DNA of 64,000 bases, from the NCBI GenBank assembly GCA_017165825.1, contig CM029369.1, positions 8,237,316 through 8,301,315 of the forward strand, written 5' to 3'. This document shows, piece after piece, positions 10,301-25,300 of this stretch; position 1 is the first letter of the stretch; each line of letters starts with the position of its first letter. The stretch is from Hepsetus odoe (lineage: Eukaryota; Chordata; Actinopteri; Characiformes; Hepsetidae). Under the pieces are notes generated by a model that saw only the letters and a program-made list of their open reading frames with translations, made no database searches and was not told the DNA's origin. A program made the translations under genes and the position numbers.

Positions 10301-13300
10301 ACTGTGCAAAAGTTTTAGGCAGGTGTGAAAAAATGCTGTAAACAAAGAACGCTTTCAAAAATGGAAGTGTTAATCATTTATTTTCATCAATCAACAAAAT
10401 GCAGTGAATGAACAAAAGAGAATCTAAATCAAATCACTATTTGGTGTGACCACCCTTTGCCTTCAAAACAGCATCAGTTCTTCTAGGTACACTTGCACAC
10501 AGTTTTTGAAGGAGCTCAGCTGGTCGGTTGTTCCAAATATGACTGTGTTTCAACCTCCGTGTGACACTGATGATCATCAGCACCTGTTTGGTAAAACTGG
10601 TTGATCATACACCGACTATAATCCTACACAATCCCTGACTTTGTGCAAGTGTACCTAGAAGAACTGATGCTGGTTTGAAGGCAAAAGGTAGTAACACCAA
10701 ATATTGATTTGATTTAGATTTTTCTTTTCTTCTCTCACTTTGCATTTTGTAAATTGATAAAAATAAACAATCATTATTTATATTTCTGAAAGCATTTTTT
10801 GTTTACAGCTTTTTTTCACACCTGCCTAAAACTTTTGCACAGTACTGTATATATATATGCAACATGAAAAATGTGGGAAGGTGTTTTTATAGAACATGAA
10901 GAGTTTACTTTTCTGCTGTTTCTTGGATACGATGCTCCATGCTCTGACAACTTGTTTGTCTCAGAGATGACAGATAATTGCCCTTCATGAATGACTCCCA
11001 TGATAACAGCTCCTCTTCCTCAGACTTAGTCAGCTCCTGCCCTGGATACAATGAAACGACATTTAACTTAACATCTTAGAGGTGAGTCTTTGTAAGAAAG
11101 ATCAGGGCACTTGAAATTAAAGCAAGACTAAACCCTAGATATCAGCAATCCAGTTTTGTACCAGGGCTAAAGTAGTGTATTAAAGTATATGCTTTTTTCA
11201 TATGCTTGCTGCAAAAGGGAGAGCTTTCTCTTAAGCTCTCATAGACTGTTCGAGACAGGTGCTCACTGAAGTGCCTGTTTTTCTTATCAGGACGTCGCAA
11301 GAACACATGTGTGATAAGGTGGTAGAGATGGCTCAGGAGGATGAAGGGAGGTGGCAGTGCAGGACGGTTGTGGTATTCCTTTATTAGCTCATAACGCTGA
11401 AACTTCCAGATTGCGTCTGTATTATCCTGCACTTCCGTGAATGTGTAGCTATGGATGAAAAGGTCAGAATGGTCAGTTCAATGGTCATCTAATGGCACAG
11501 AACAAAATTCTAAAGGTGCTGTACTCACTTGAAGATGGCAATGAGGAGGTTCATAAGCAGAATGTTGGCAAACAGCAGGTAAATGCACAGCATAATGATG
11601 GTCAACCAGTCAGGGAAGAGTGGAACGTTGTTACTGTCGAGTATCGGACACTTGGGCATCAGTGGATCTGTGCCATTCACACTGCAACTGTTCAAGTTAA
11701 ACTGTGTGTCTGGATTGCAAAAACAGGGAAAACATCAACACTGAATTGCTCAGATTTCTAAAGAACATCACTTTCAACACTGTTAATATGAAAGGCGTAT
11801 AAGCAATAAGCAATAAACAGCCTATTTATCCATCAAGTAAGCTGCCAGCCAATGAGCACCACACTTAGGATGAATTCTGAATTACTGATCGGAGCTTAAT
11901 ACATTTTTAAATGCATCCATGGTGTCCAACCCTACCAGTGCATAGAAGCCAATAAATATAATATTTCCGTTTTAGAGTTAAACAAGTTAAATATAGAGTA
12001 AATATTCTTTAATGTTATCTTATTAATTGCATTTATCTGTTTTTGCATCTTATGTATTCTCTGTTTTTTAAATTGATTTCTGCAAACAGGGAAACAACCC
12101 ACTGAAAATCCTTTGCAACTTGTGAGAATTACATGCTAGTTCCAAGCTTTATTTTATGCTTTGGACATATTTACTTACTGTCTATACTAGATGGTAAACT
12201 CCCAAATATGATGAGGTAGGGTTCATACACAGCTCCACGCATGATCCAGTTGAAACGCTCTTCGTTCTGAATAAGGATCCCCTGTGTAGCCACTCCATAG
12301 GCCACCACCCAGATACTGAGCAGGAACATGAAGAAGAACAGATCCATCATCTAAAAAGAGCAATAAAAAGGAATAAATCAGCCAATTAAGCAAATATGTT
12401 CTCAACGCTCTAAATAATAATGCCTAAAATATAATAGTACATGACTTTTGAAGGTACATTGCTTTGTGTTATCAAGTATGCATTGCTAGATCATAAGAAA
12501 GTGTCATAAAAAGTAATATAAGTTAATAAATGACATGCAATACATTCTTCTAAGGCAGTGTAGCTATTCTTTATTCTTACCATTCTCCTGACAATGATTA
12601 TCTTTGGACCTAATGTTCTGCTGATGGTGAAGATGGCCATTAGACGCAAGCAGAAAATGATAAAGTCGATGCACAGGATGACTTTACCCACATAGAACAC
12701 TGTTGGATCAGTCTGGAGCCTGGACAAAATAATGAATGTCTTGCATTGTATATACTGCATGGATGTGTGTACAGTTTATGTAGAATGTTTTCAGACCCTT
12801 TTCACTTTTCAGATTCATCTTAAAATGAATCCCATTCCTTCTTTCATCTATTAAACCAAAACGAAAAAGTGTCCGGACAGTAGATAGAAAATAAAATATC
12901 TCATGTAGGTAAGTATTCAGAACCTTCACTTGATACTTGAGTAAAGCTTCTTTGGCAGCAGTGTCAACTTCTAGTCTTCCTTTTTTTGTTTTTTATGCTG
13001 TTCCTCCTTGTGTAATCTAATAAGCCGAGCCAAGGTAGATGGGGAACATTGGTACAAAGTCATTATTAGGTCTCATCAGAGCTGTTTTATTAGGTTCTGG
13101 ACTTTCACTGAAACACTCCAGGCATTTCTTAAATTATTCTGGTTAAAAACTTTTCCTGAGCACTTTAGCAAAGGTTTGGGGGGTGTGGTCTAGTGGTAGG
13201 GTACTTGCCTACGAACCTATAACTCACGAAGTCCCAGGTTCGAATCCCACCTCTGGCACTACCACCACTGGTCTGAGCGTCTGCTAAATGCTGTAAACGT

Positions 13301-16300
13301 TTTCACTCTGGATTTTTATTTTTCTGCACTCATATTTCTTACAGTCCCGATTAGCCTGTTCATTCCTTTTACACACACACACACACACACACAAAAAACA
13401 CCCTGGACAGTGCATCACAGGGCAGACACCCAGGCAAACACTCTTACACCAAGAGGACAATTTAGCATCTCCAATCTACCTGACATGCATGTCTTTGGAT
13501 GGTGGCAGGAGAGTGGAGCACTCGGAAGAAACCCAAGACGATTGCTGTTGGTCATTTCATATCTCATCCATTTGGGAATAGATCCCATATTATTGGATAG
13601 TCTAATTGCTGTAGAATGTTTTTGTTCATTATGTTTAATGTGTCTTATCCTTCACAGGTCTACAGACATCTCTCTCGACCACATGGCTTTGTTTTCACTC
13701 TAAAATACACCATCAAATGTGAGACCTTACATAGACGATGTGATGATTTCTGATTATGTCCAGAGATTTCACTTTGGTAGAGGGGAACTCAAATCAGTCA
13801 GTCATTTTCTGCCACTTGTCTCAAGCGGGGTCGCGGGGTTGGTGCTGGAGTCCATCCCAGCTCACACAGGGCAAAGGACTGGGGACACACCCTGGACAGG
13901 TCGCCAGCCCATCGCAGGGAGGAGCGTGACGGGGACGGCACCTTGCTCAAGGGTACCTCAGGGCAACCTATTAGGTTTGAACCCCCGATCATGCAGCCAA
14001 CGCCCTAACCACTAGGCCACCGCTGCCCGGGAACTCAAATCAAGTTCCAAATCCTTTTGTAAACGGGATGTTTTGGTCCTTTATTATTAATAAAGTATCA
14101 ACACACTCCAAAAACAGTTTTGGAATATTATGTGTAGATGTGAGAAATAAATGGAATCCACAATAAAATGAGTCTGAAGCATAACAAAATATGTAAAACA
14201 ATGTGAACGGGTCTAAAACGGGCATGTATGTAGCTAAATATAATCATAAAACAATAGCTTTTAGCTGACCTGCAAGCTAAGCCAGTGATGAAGAGCAATA
14301 TGGACAGCACATCTAGAATGTTCCACAGGTCTTTAATATATATTTTCGCTTTCCGCTGTAAGCCAGCTCCATCTGAATCATGGAAGAGCTAAACAGAACG
14401 GGATAACAAACAGATAGCATGTAATGTCATAAATTCATGAACAATTTTTTAAAGCCAAGAAAAAAATTATGATTGCATCTCTTTTTTTTCCACTGAAAAT
14501 GTGTGTTACACTCACTGGCACTCCTAAATTTAGAGACTTTTTCTTATTAGTATTATTCGTGTTAATGTGTTTTTTTCGCTGCATTCTCTGATATGTTTGA
14601 TTCTATTTAATTGTTTTCACATGTATCTCACCTGTCTAAGCTCCTCACACACCAGGGAGATGAGCCACACATACAGGAGGAGCTCTCTCCAAGATGGAGA
14701 GGATTGGAAGTCCATCATTAGCACCACAGCAAAGAGCCAAAGGAAACCGAAATAGGAAGCAATGTTCCAGTAGAACTTCACCTGAGGGCAGGTATACAAG
14801 CCCACCAGCCTAGTCCAGCAGTTTAGAGGATGCATATGAAACTTCCCAGAGTGGTCACTGGTGGCATAAAGAATGATCTGTTATTTTCAAAAGTGTTTAG
14901 TTTTAGATGAAGATGTTCTATCAATCTCTATTCATTGTGAATTTAGTTTTCAATCCATCGTTATTTTATGGCATATTCTTTTTCGCCAATTTCAGCCTTA
15001 ATCCACCGAAATAATGTGATTTGAAACTTATTAAAGCTTTGTAAAAAGGGAATTACTTTAATGAGATTATGAGAAATATTTTTAACAGGTTATTGTGGCT
15101 TTAAAAAATACTCTTAAAACATGACATTAAGTCACTTGATCTTAAATGCCGTACCGACTCTTATGATTATTTCTAGCACTGGTATGGACCCCAGTGATAG
15201 AATCCATCACTAACTTTTCCTCTTCCGTCCGCTCTGCCTCCTTTCGCATGGCCTCATCACGCCTAATAAAAAGTGCAGATATATGCTTTTTTCAGCAACA
15301 AACATCACAAAGAATATTCTGTTATATAATAGTTTATTCCCTAATCAGATTCTAGAAAAAAATATCAGCTGCAAAGTTGTCCTGTATGATCTATATTCAT
15401 CTCAGAAAACATGACATGAATGTCCTGTTACTGGATTGATTACCTGAAGGTCAGGAATCTAGTATAGATAAGTGGGAAGAGAATCATACAAAGAAGGAGC
15501 TTCCACTGTGGGCTATCCACTGCAACCTCTCCAAACCAAATCTGAGTCAGCAGAGCCTGAAACAACAGACTGGATCATTTTGTGTTGCTTGTCATTTCTC
15601 ATTGGTTTAAGATGTTATCAAAGCAGTAAACAGAAAGCAGTGAAAATAATTTTACATGCTTGCAGAGACTTGTATTAGACTTCAGTTCTCTTTCTCATAA
15701 CTAGGTAAACAATAACAAATACCAAAAAAAAGCAATAAAAGATCTCAAGATGAAAAGATGGACTTAAAAGTATGTTTAAGTGGATAGTAATTTAAGAGCC
15801 GTTGTGTATTATTGTGCATCACATGTTTTCCACAGGAGCTTTAGGTTCATGCTAATAAGTGATCTCAGATCTTTTGCCCATTCTGGAATTGAGATGATTG
15901 TAATCTTGTCATGTGTTTACCTGAACTCCTGAGTGAGCGACGAATCTCTTATCATCAGCTTCGAGGGCGAGACGTAAACAGGTAGCCCCACCCCAGGACG
16001 GAGAGCTCCGGATCAGCAGCTTCTGAGCTCTCTGTTCATCACTGGAATGACACTCGCTAAACACACCTGTGAAGGTAATGGACATAGTTTTATTCAGTGA
16101 TTTGATAATTCACTTTAGATATTATTGCCAAAAAGTGATGAACAGTACTTTCTCAAGTTTATTCATCAGTGTATACAGGTCAGTTTGACAACAACAACAA
16201 CAAAAAAACTGCTGCTTTGATAATCTAAAATTAAAAGTAAGGATAAAAGATTAAAAAAATGTATATATAAAAAATATATATATTGGGCAGCGGTGGCCTA

Positions 16301-19300
16301 GTGGTTAGGGCGTTGGCTGCATGATCAAAGGATCGGGGGTTCGAACCCCTTCCCAATGGGTTGCCCTGAGGTACCCTTGAGCAAGGTGCCGTCCCCGTCA
16401 CGCTCCTCCCTGCGATGGGCTGGCGACCTGTCCAGGGTGTGTCCCCAGTCCTTTGCCCTGTATGAGCTGGGATGGACTCCAGCACTCCCCCCGCTTGGAC
16501 AAGCAGCAGAAAATGACTGACTGATATATAAAAAATTCATTTTGAATTTTATATAAATTAACAAAAGTATACACATGCTTTATAAAACTATTATTGTATT
16601 CTTATTGTAAATTGTCAGTACAAGTAAAGAGTTTCAATTCATTTGTATTAAGTGAGTTGCAGTAAGAAGTAAGAACCTTTAGAGGCATGTAGAATGATGA
16701 ACATGAACATTGATGATCTTGTTAAAGCGACACTAGAAATTAAGTATCTATAATCAAATATTATTGTTTTTTTATATAAGTCACATTTTTTATATAAGGC
16801 CCATTGATTTCACTGGGTAGTCCTTCAGTGGACAGACAGAATGTTAAATTAACTATTGGCAGTTGAGGGAGTGATGAAGATGGACAGGATTAGAAATGAG
16901 TATATTAGAGGGACAGCTCAGGTTAGACATTTTGGAGACAAGGTTAGAGAAGCAAGATTGCGTTGGTTTGGACATGTCCAAAGGAGAGATGAGGATTATA
17001 TTGGGAGGAGGATGTTGAGGTTGGAACTGTCAGGGAAAGAGGTAAAGAGGAACAGCAAAGAAGAGGTTTATGGATGTTTTGAATGAGGAGATACAGGCAG
17101 ATGGTTTGTAGGAGGAAAATGCAGAAGACCAGAAGAAATGGAAACAGTTGTGGCATCCCCTAAATAGGAACACCCGAAAGAAGAAGAAGAAGAAGAAGAA
17201 GAAGAAGAAGAAGATGAAGAAGAAGAAGCTAAGTGATACTGATTTTGTATTTTTTTCTGAAGTCACTCTGATATACTGAAGTACAGACAGAATGTTGCAC
17301 TTTACCAATGGCCTGTTTCTCATAGTAGGTGGCAAGTTCTCTCATTGATTCAGCGTCCCCATTTTCTCCTTCCTCTTGAGCGAGTTTCTTCAGGATCTTA
17401 CTTGCAGCCAGAGCAGCAGCTATACAGTCATAGCACTGCAGACAAACACACACACACACACACAATAGATGCACAAATTAGATTTTGAATAAGACAAGTA
17501 GATCTAGAAAAAGAAGCTTACACACTTTAGACAGTGTGCTTGTCAGTGTGTTCGTCTGTGTTTCGGCCCTGCAATAATATATATAATATATATAATAAAT
17601 ACAATATATAATAAATGACATCCTGTTCAGGATTCTCTGCCTTTTGCTCTATGTTTGCTGGGATAGGCTCCAGCATCACCAAGGATGTTACCCAAGATTG
17701 AGATAATAAACCTATTAACTTCATCTAGTCTTTTATTTAAATGAAGGGGAAAAAATGCATTAAAAGTGTGTTAAAAGAGGTTTAATGGTCACTAATGAAT
17801 ATGTTCTAAATGGTCACGATCTTGTGAAAAAGTAAATACATGTTGAAAAATATTGTTAGAGCAATAAAGAAAAATCTATGCTATCCTCCAGTGTTACCTG
17901 TTCCCAAGCAATTTCTGCCAACTCCTTCTTGTTTTGCAGCACGCTCCAGAGGAAGAGGTCTCTGCCTGGGTCCCATACAGTGTCTGGAGCCCTCTCCTCC
18001 TGAAAGCATGGCAGCTCCATGCTGTGTCCTTTGGATGGCAACTGACAGGATCACATAAATGTATAGGAATTTGTAGGTCAGTAGTTCTACTGAACTACTA
18101 CAGTAGTTCTATCCAATTATCTACTAAACCATGATACAGATAACTAGCCTAGTCAGATAAATTGTTTAAGCAGTATCATAGTCAAGAATTGTAGGGGCGT
18201 TAAACTGTGTGACATGTGCCCTTCAGACACGAATGGGCAAAACTGTATGTTTTAATTAATTTCAAAAACTCCGCCCTAAAATTTTAGCTTTAGCACGTTT
18301 GGCGGGCTAACAGTCTTCAATAGAGGGACAATTATCTGTTTGTAATTGCCAACTTTCCCTTGTCCCAACTGAGACATAGACGCACAATATTTTGGGTTCC
18401 CCACTAAATTAACACCGCTGTCAATGAACTCTGCTTAACTGAAACTCACTGTTACACAGATGTCTTTGTTGGGTATCTCTATTTTGTGGCGGGATGGTGC
18501 AGGGGCATAAATTGGCAGAGAAAAACTGCCTAGCAGGTGGCGCACTTCATCAGACACATGGCTCAGGGCAATCTTGCCCTTTCCCGGTACACGTTTGACC
18601 AGCTTCCGCAAGAAAAGGCAGCTAGGCAGGTGTGTATACAGCTCCTTGAGCGTGTCTTCATTTTGGAGGAACTGCCGGACAGACACTCCATTCTCCAGCA
18701 GGAGACGAACAAACTCTGGTTTATGGCCCACCAGTGCGGAGAACATGGCCTGGTGCAGATCACTGGACTGAAATAAAAAAGCATTAAGGATGTATCTATT
18801 TAAAGATCAATTATGCAGAAGCATATTATGTACTGATAGGGAATGGGTGACTGTTTTAATGGTTAACCCAATCGTAATTATGCTGGTTCATATTTCTGAA
18901 TATTTTAAGGGATGCTAAAAGTAAACAGACCCTGTTTAAACAGCACAGCAGGGCAATACGAGTTTGAATAGCCACTTCCTGGACAGTATAAACCTCTTAT
19001 TACACAGTCTTACTTCCATGTGCATTAGTGCTTATTATGCATTTTCAGTATACGTTACTGAAGACCATCCTGTCTAAATAGTGACTTGAACTACTTTAAG
19101 GAAAACCCTCTGCTGACTAAGACAGTACTTAAAAGCAGAAGAAATGCACTGCTGGGCAAAATGAGATGCTCTGAAGCAGTTGCACATGTGCCGAAGGTCA
19201 CCATGCCCAATGCTATACACTGGCTAAAGTATCTTTCATATCTTCAACAATGAGCTGTAGTAGATGTATGTCCTCTTAAGTGATGGAACTCCATTTAATA

Positions 19301-22300
19301 CATTTGAGATGAACTGGTGTGTAGTTTGTAATTCAGAACGCTTCATCTAACACCAATACTTGATCAGGCCTAAGTCTTACAGCATGGGAGAGCAGTGCAG
19401 ACATTAAGGAGGAGTAATGTTAGATTAACAGACCTTCCACTGATTTTCTTCAGTGAATATCTCGCTTTCTGCAATGTCAACACGGTTCCAGGCCACAGCC
19501 AGTTCCAGCTGCCTCTCTCTGTTCTGTTTTCCAACATGATCACTGCTACGGGAGGCTATAGGGAACAAACAGGTGTGTAATACAGCCATTGGTCAGTTAC
19601 CAAAAAGTACATTAGGATTTCTCTGTTCATATCACTAAACCAAATTCAAAATACAACCATATTAAAAAAATGTACCACAGAAATATGGACTTAAACTTAA
19701 ATATGGTATGTATTAATGGGTTTATAACTTTTATACTTTCAGCTTAGCAAACATTGACATTTTTACTCCAGAAAGTGCTCTCTTTTCTTTTCTTTGTTTT
19801 TTATCAGTACATTTTACTTGATTTCTAAGCGGTCTTTAGGCAGCATTTTAGAATTCAAGTTCTGTAGAAATAAATTAAGACATTTACAGAAATGTTATCA
19901 CATCAATGTTAAGATCTATTTTAAGACCTTTTCCATGGGAATGCTGACTGCATTACTACACAGTGCTGTAAGCTCTACATCAAACTAAATAATGATTTTA
20001 AAAATATGGTAATTAGTAACTTTCATTTCCATGTACACTGTCTGTCTGGGAGAAGGACAGTAGCGAGATTAGTTATTTTGCCTTAGTGATGACTTCTGAA
20101 TCAAAAAGCCATCCTTGCAAATCCCAAAAAACTGTATGATACTCCGTCACACCAGAAAATAACAGTTTAACTTCCACAAAGGCCAGTGCTTAGGGGCTTA
20201 ATACCATTCTAGACACATGTGGTGCCAAACCAGAGAATCCCATTCCATCATGAATGCTTTTTTATGAAGCAATGGGTGCACTTTAGCCATAGAAGTGTTA
20301 AAAATGGTCCTTAAAATAGCTGAATTAGATCAGTAATTTTACAGGAGAAGAAAAAAAACTGAATTCTTAGAATTCAATTAATGTTAAAATAACACAATTT
20401 ATTCATTATGAAATATAAATGGTGTTATTAAATCAAAATCAGTCTAAGTGGCTTCTGAGGAAATTTGTATGTTGAAACCTTTTTGTACATCTCTCTGGTT
20501 CACCACACCAAAATGTAGTTTTATTAAATAAACTGGTTACTGCTTGGCAACTATAAATACTGGGCTTCTTTGTGGAGCAGTTGGCAGCTGGCGGCTATTC
20601 TGATTTTACTGATTTTAAATTAAAACCTCTTAAACAATATAGACAGTTTGCATATAGTTGCAAAAATAGCTATCCCCAAATAAGTAACATTTCAGGAAGA
20701 AACTTTCTTTTCGTCTAATGTAGGTTAAGGTTAAATTTTTTTATTCATAGTAATTCTGGAGCATTTCTGTTGGCTAATGCCTCATGAAAATTCCATGCAA
20801 TCTAAAGGTCAGCTTACTATAAAAATAAAAAGAGGGACAGGCTATGCTTGGAAAGTTGCAAAATATTCTCAGATGGCTTTTGAAAAGTTTTAAACTTACA
20901 TAATTGTATTTAGCACATACTGCCCATTATCTAGGCCCAATGGATGCATTACAGACGATAAGTTAATAATGAACAGGGATGATAAATGATAAAGCTCATA
21001 CTAGCAGTGGTAAAGCAACTAATGGAAGTGTTAATTTGCACTGCACTTATAGTGCTTCCATTATGAAGATACATTTCAAAAAGGGAGTCAATCAATCAAT
21101 TCTTTAGACTGTGCTAGGGAGTGCAATTCCCAAAAAGCTCATGTTTCACCTTTTAGAAAGGCTTGAAGAATGGCTACATCCAGATCACTGTTTTTCTCCT
21201 CATCAATGCAGAACACTGTCAGTAGCTGGGGCATTCGAACAATGTCTTGAATCTGGGAACAAAAATATTGTTTTTTCCATTTTTTCTGTGAGATTTTTCA
21301 CTCCAGCTATATATTTAAACCAGCCCAGGGCCATTCTAACACTAGGAACTTTACAACAGCTTGTCGATCTCACCTTCTTGGTCCACTCAATGATCTTCAT
21401 CTCAGAGAAGGATTCATACTGCTCTCCGAAAAATCTCTGCAATAATCGGTGGATAAGAGCCAGAGTGACCCTGGACAAGGGTAGATCAGCTACATGAGCA
21501 ATTATATCAGCCAAGCGGCCAGAGCCTTCCAGAATAACACACGGAGTGTTGTTCATCATGGAGTTGTAGATTGTCTGTGGGAAATCATTTGCTTGGGTAA
21601 TGACCAAACTTTAGGGGTAGACCTAATAACTAGTACTGTAGAAAATGCCAATCAAGAAAAGAAAAGAATGATCTCACATTTAGAGTTCCAGGTCCACCAT
21701 CTAGCACCACACACACAACTGGAATCTTCACTCCACTCTCTGTGAAGGACACATAACCAATATGAAAGTAGGCCAATTAGATACATTGAACACCGTTGTG
21801 CTTTGATTTTTGAGTCTGACTCAAAAATGCATTTATATACATTTGCAAATGAACATAAATGTAGCAAAATATATAAAAACACCAAATGTGTGTTTGATGA
21901 GCAAGGTCAGGCCAGCGACCCATATTTAAACAGAGGTCAGGGTTGTGGATGACACAGTGGATGACACAGTCTGCAGTCTCACCTTCATTTCCCAGAGGCT
22001 GCTCTGAGATCAGTTTCTCCAGCTGCCCACGAAGCTCAATCTCTACTCCATAATGGCCATGTGTCCCATCATCCACCATCAGAAAGTGAGAGTGGTTCAC
22101 ATCCAGACAAGAGAGCCGACCCTGACCCTGCTCATCCAGATAGTAGTGAGCAGGAAAGCAGCCCTGAGCAAGATGCATGGTTGATTTTGTTACTGAACAT
22201 ATTGGGAAAACAAACATGAAATATCAATTTCCATAAAAGTGGCACATTCAAGGGAGTCTTCTATAAATGATGTTTTTGTTTTTTGTTGTTTTACCTAATG

Positions 22301-25300
22301 TAATTTGAATAGGGATCTTCAAATATCTTAATAATAAGTTTAACAATATGCGTAGCACATTGTCTCAGTTGAAGAAGAAAATTTACATTGTGAAAAAACA
22401 AACAAAACAAAACCCTTTTACAATGTGTCAAAATTTCAAGATAAATGGGTTACTAAATTGGTTGACCATTAGAAAACAAATAACTTTTAATAACTTGTAA
22501 TAGTAAAATTTAATAAAAGCTTACATTGACTTATTTCTCAAACAGAAATTTTGTTCCAACAGATATAATTATACATCATTATCATACATCATAATATCAT
22601 TATACAGCAGTTACAGCAGTTTGTCTCAGGATGGATAATAATAATTAAATTTTATCAGCCATTATTCCCCAATTTTCTCAACCTCTTATCCTGACTATTG
22701 TCCTGGGAGGAGCTGAAGCCTATCCTAGTGCTCATGGGCTCAAAATGCAGAAACACCCTTGCCAACCCATCATAGGGAAGATACACAGGACAAACACACT
22801 CACAGCTAGGGGGCGATTTAGCATCTCCAATTAACCTGACATGCATGTGTTAAGACTATGCGAACATCTAGAAATCAGCCCAGACACAGAAACTCTACAC
22901 AAAAAGAATGGCTTTCCAGGCAGGGAACTGAACCCAGACCCACATTCTGGCTGTGAGTTGACAGAGCTTTTTCATAAAAGATTCAGTGAGAGAATAATCA
23001 ATAAAGAATTATTACATACATTCAGAGTGCTTTATAGAAAAGGTCAACTATAACGATATATACTAAACCCACTTCAAATTATGCTTTATTGACAGTATGT
23101 TTATTTTATAAGCACATGGAGTAGGTCACCTCTGGATGGACCAGAGTCTCCCGGTTGTGGATGACCCCCCAGGTAGCCACACCAATGGCCACAATCTGCT
23201 CCTCTGTTGAGTTGCTACTGAGGGTGTAGTCCCGCACTGCTCTCCCAACGTGCTTCATCACACCTGTGTGTGTGCCTCCTGTCAGGATCCAGGCCTCTGT
23301 ATAAGGTGATACTTAGTCAGAGGTGATACTTAGCCATCTCTGGTACTTGAGGAACAGCTCGCTAGGAGTTTGATGTAATGCCAATCCTTTTTTTTTTTCC
23401 AAAAACACATAAATCTCAGTTACTTTTGCTCATCTGTGTCAACTCAAGGGATGCTTGCACATGTTTTTGTTCATTGTCTAGGTGCTAGGTAAGTAATTTG
23501 TCAAATAATTAATAAACTTGAATTGGAAAAGAGTAAGAAAAGCAGACTGTGGACAGGGTGCACCTGTAGTCTTGGCCACTTTAATAAGTCCTCTGCGGAA
23601 CTTTTCCTTCAGGTGAGTCTTCATGTAGAAGTCTTTTGCTCCTCCTGTCACTGAGATCAGCAGGTTTGGGGGCTTCAGCTTCCAACGTTCGGTCATCAGC
23701 TGGTACAGCACTTCAGCAGATGTTTCTGATGATACACGAATATACTGCACACACACACGCACATACACATACACACACACAAAAGAAGAACACTCAGAGA
23801 TCAGAGAAATTAGTCAAAGAAAGCAATTAAAACCATCCAACTATCCAAACACATAAACAAATTACAATTTAAACACACACACAGTACTTGATGATGATCA
23901 AACTAAATTTTTTTTGTAGTTAAAATAAGTAAGTCTATATATATACATTTATGGCATTTAGCTCTCATTCAGAGTGACTTCCATGTCCTAATTACAGGGA
24001 CAGTCCAGGGTTAAGGGTCTTGCTCAGGGGGGTGGATTTGAACGTGGGACCTCTTGAGCCATTGGTACCCTACCCTTGTCATTGCAAGGTCATTGCACAC
24101 AGTGAACCATTGGAAATTGGAACACATTTAACGATGCAAACACAAGGGGGCAGCTATGAAAGCTGGGACAGTGACCTGGGTACCTCGGGGCAACCTACTG
24201 GTAAGGGGTTTGAACCCACAATCTTCCGATTCTGTGGCCAACTCCTTAACCACTAGGCCACCGCTGCCCCTATATACATAGACAGACAGACAGATAGATA
24301 GATAGATAGATGCACCCTCAGCGCTCCATCCATTTTTAATACCCTTAATGTATTAATGTTTTAATGACACTACACTGAGACATGTTCTGTAGAATATGAT
24401 ATATTGTCCAGTATATTGTCCCCAAAAAGTCCTTTTCTTTTACCTTGCCTGTTTTCTGTCCAATTCCTCCAAAGCTAATGTCACCAAATGCATCAGTGGG
24501 GACCTCTCTGATATGGCTATGCTGGTCCCATAGCTCCCCCATGAACTCCTCTGGTTTGATGGCCTCATCAGTGTGCTGGACCTTTGGGTAGCCGCACATA
24601 CAAATCCCCTCTCTGTGTGGAGTAATCCACATTCACACCTGGGTTACTGCCCAACAATACAAACACAGCACTCACGCTGGCTGAACACCAGCAGAATGGT
24701 CATCAGATTTGCACTTGGATGGAGACAACATGATTACACAGTCAGTGGTTTAGATTTCAGAAAGCAGTAGATAAGAGGTGTAGGACAGAGTAACTGACCA
24801 AGTCCAGTATGTCTAGATTAAAATGTCATGCTATGCAATGCAAGAACAATTTTTGTATTGCTATTAAAAAACCTTTCAGTGTATTGTTCTTTAAACAGAT
24901 AAAATGGCATGCTATGTGCTGCATCCCTGCCTCCTATAAATTAAGAAAAATTCACTCCCTGAATTAAATCTTACACTTAAATAACTTTAAAGAGAAGGAA
25001 AATGATTCAAATTCATTATTTTGGTTTGCAAAAAGAACAAAATACAGCAATTTATTCTAACAGTGATATTGAAATGCTTCCAGTAAACCTTCCTTGAAAA
25101 ATGAAATAGTTAAAGCACCTTTTGGGAGATACTTGCAAAGCTTTACTAACAGCCAAGTAACATAACGATTCAATATCAATTCAATCTTTTTTTTTCTAGA
25201 GCTTTACATTCAAGCACTGTGCCAAAGCTTCTGCGCACATTATAGACTAGCATTACTCAGCAGAATGGTCAAGGTCAACAACCCAGCTTGTCTCAGGATA

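Noticed and set aside
13187..13258. tRNA-like sequence with box A and box B
   Set aside because: Followed by a SINE tail shared with other copies in the window, and the cloverleaf arms do not close. It is a SINE head, as are the similar stretches at 16285, 30791, 41013 and 42829.
23744..23780. CA-repeat next to a trpm2 exon as a separate regulatory element
   Set aside because: A plain microsatellite that happens to form the polypyrimidine side of the acceptor. No further evidence of a role.
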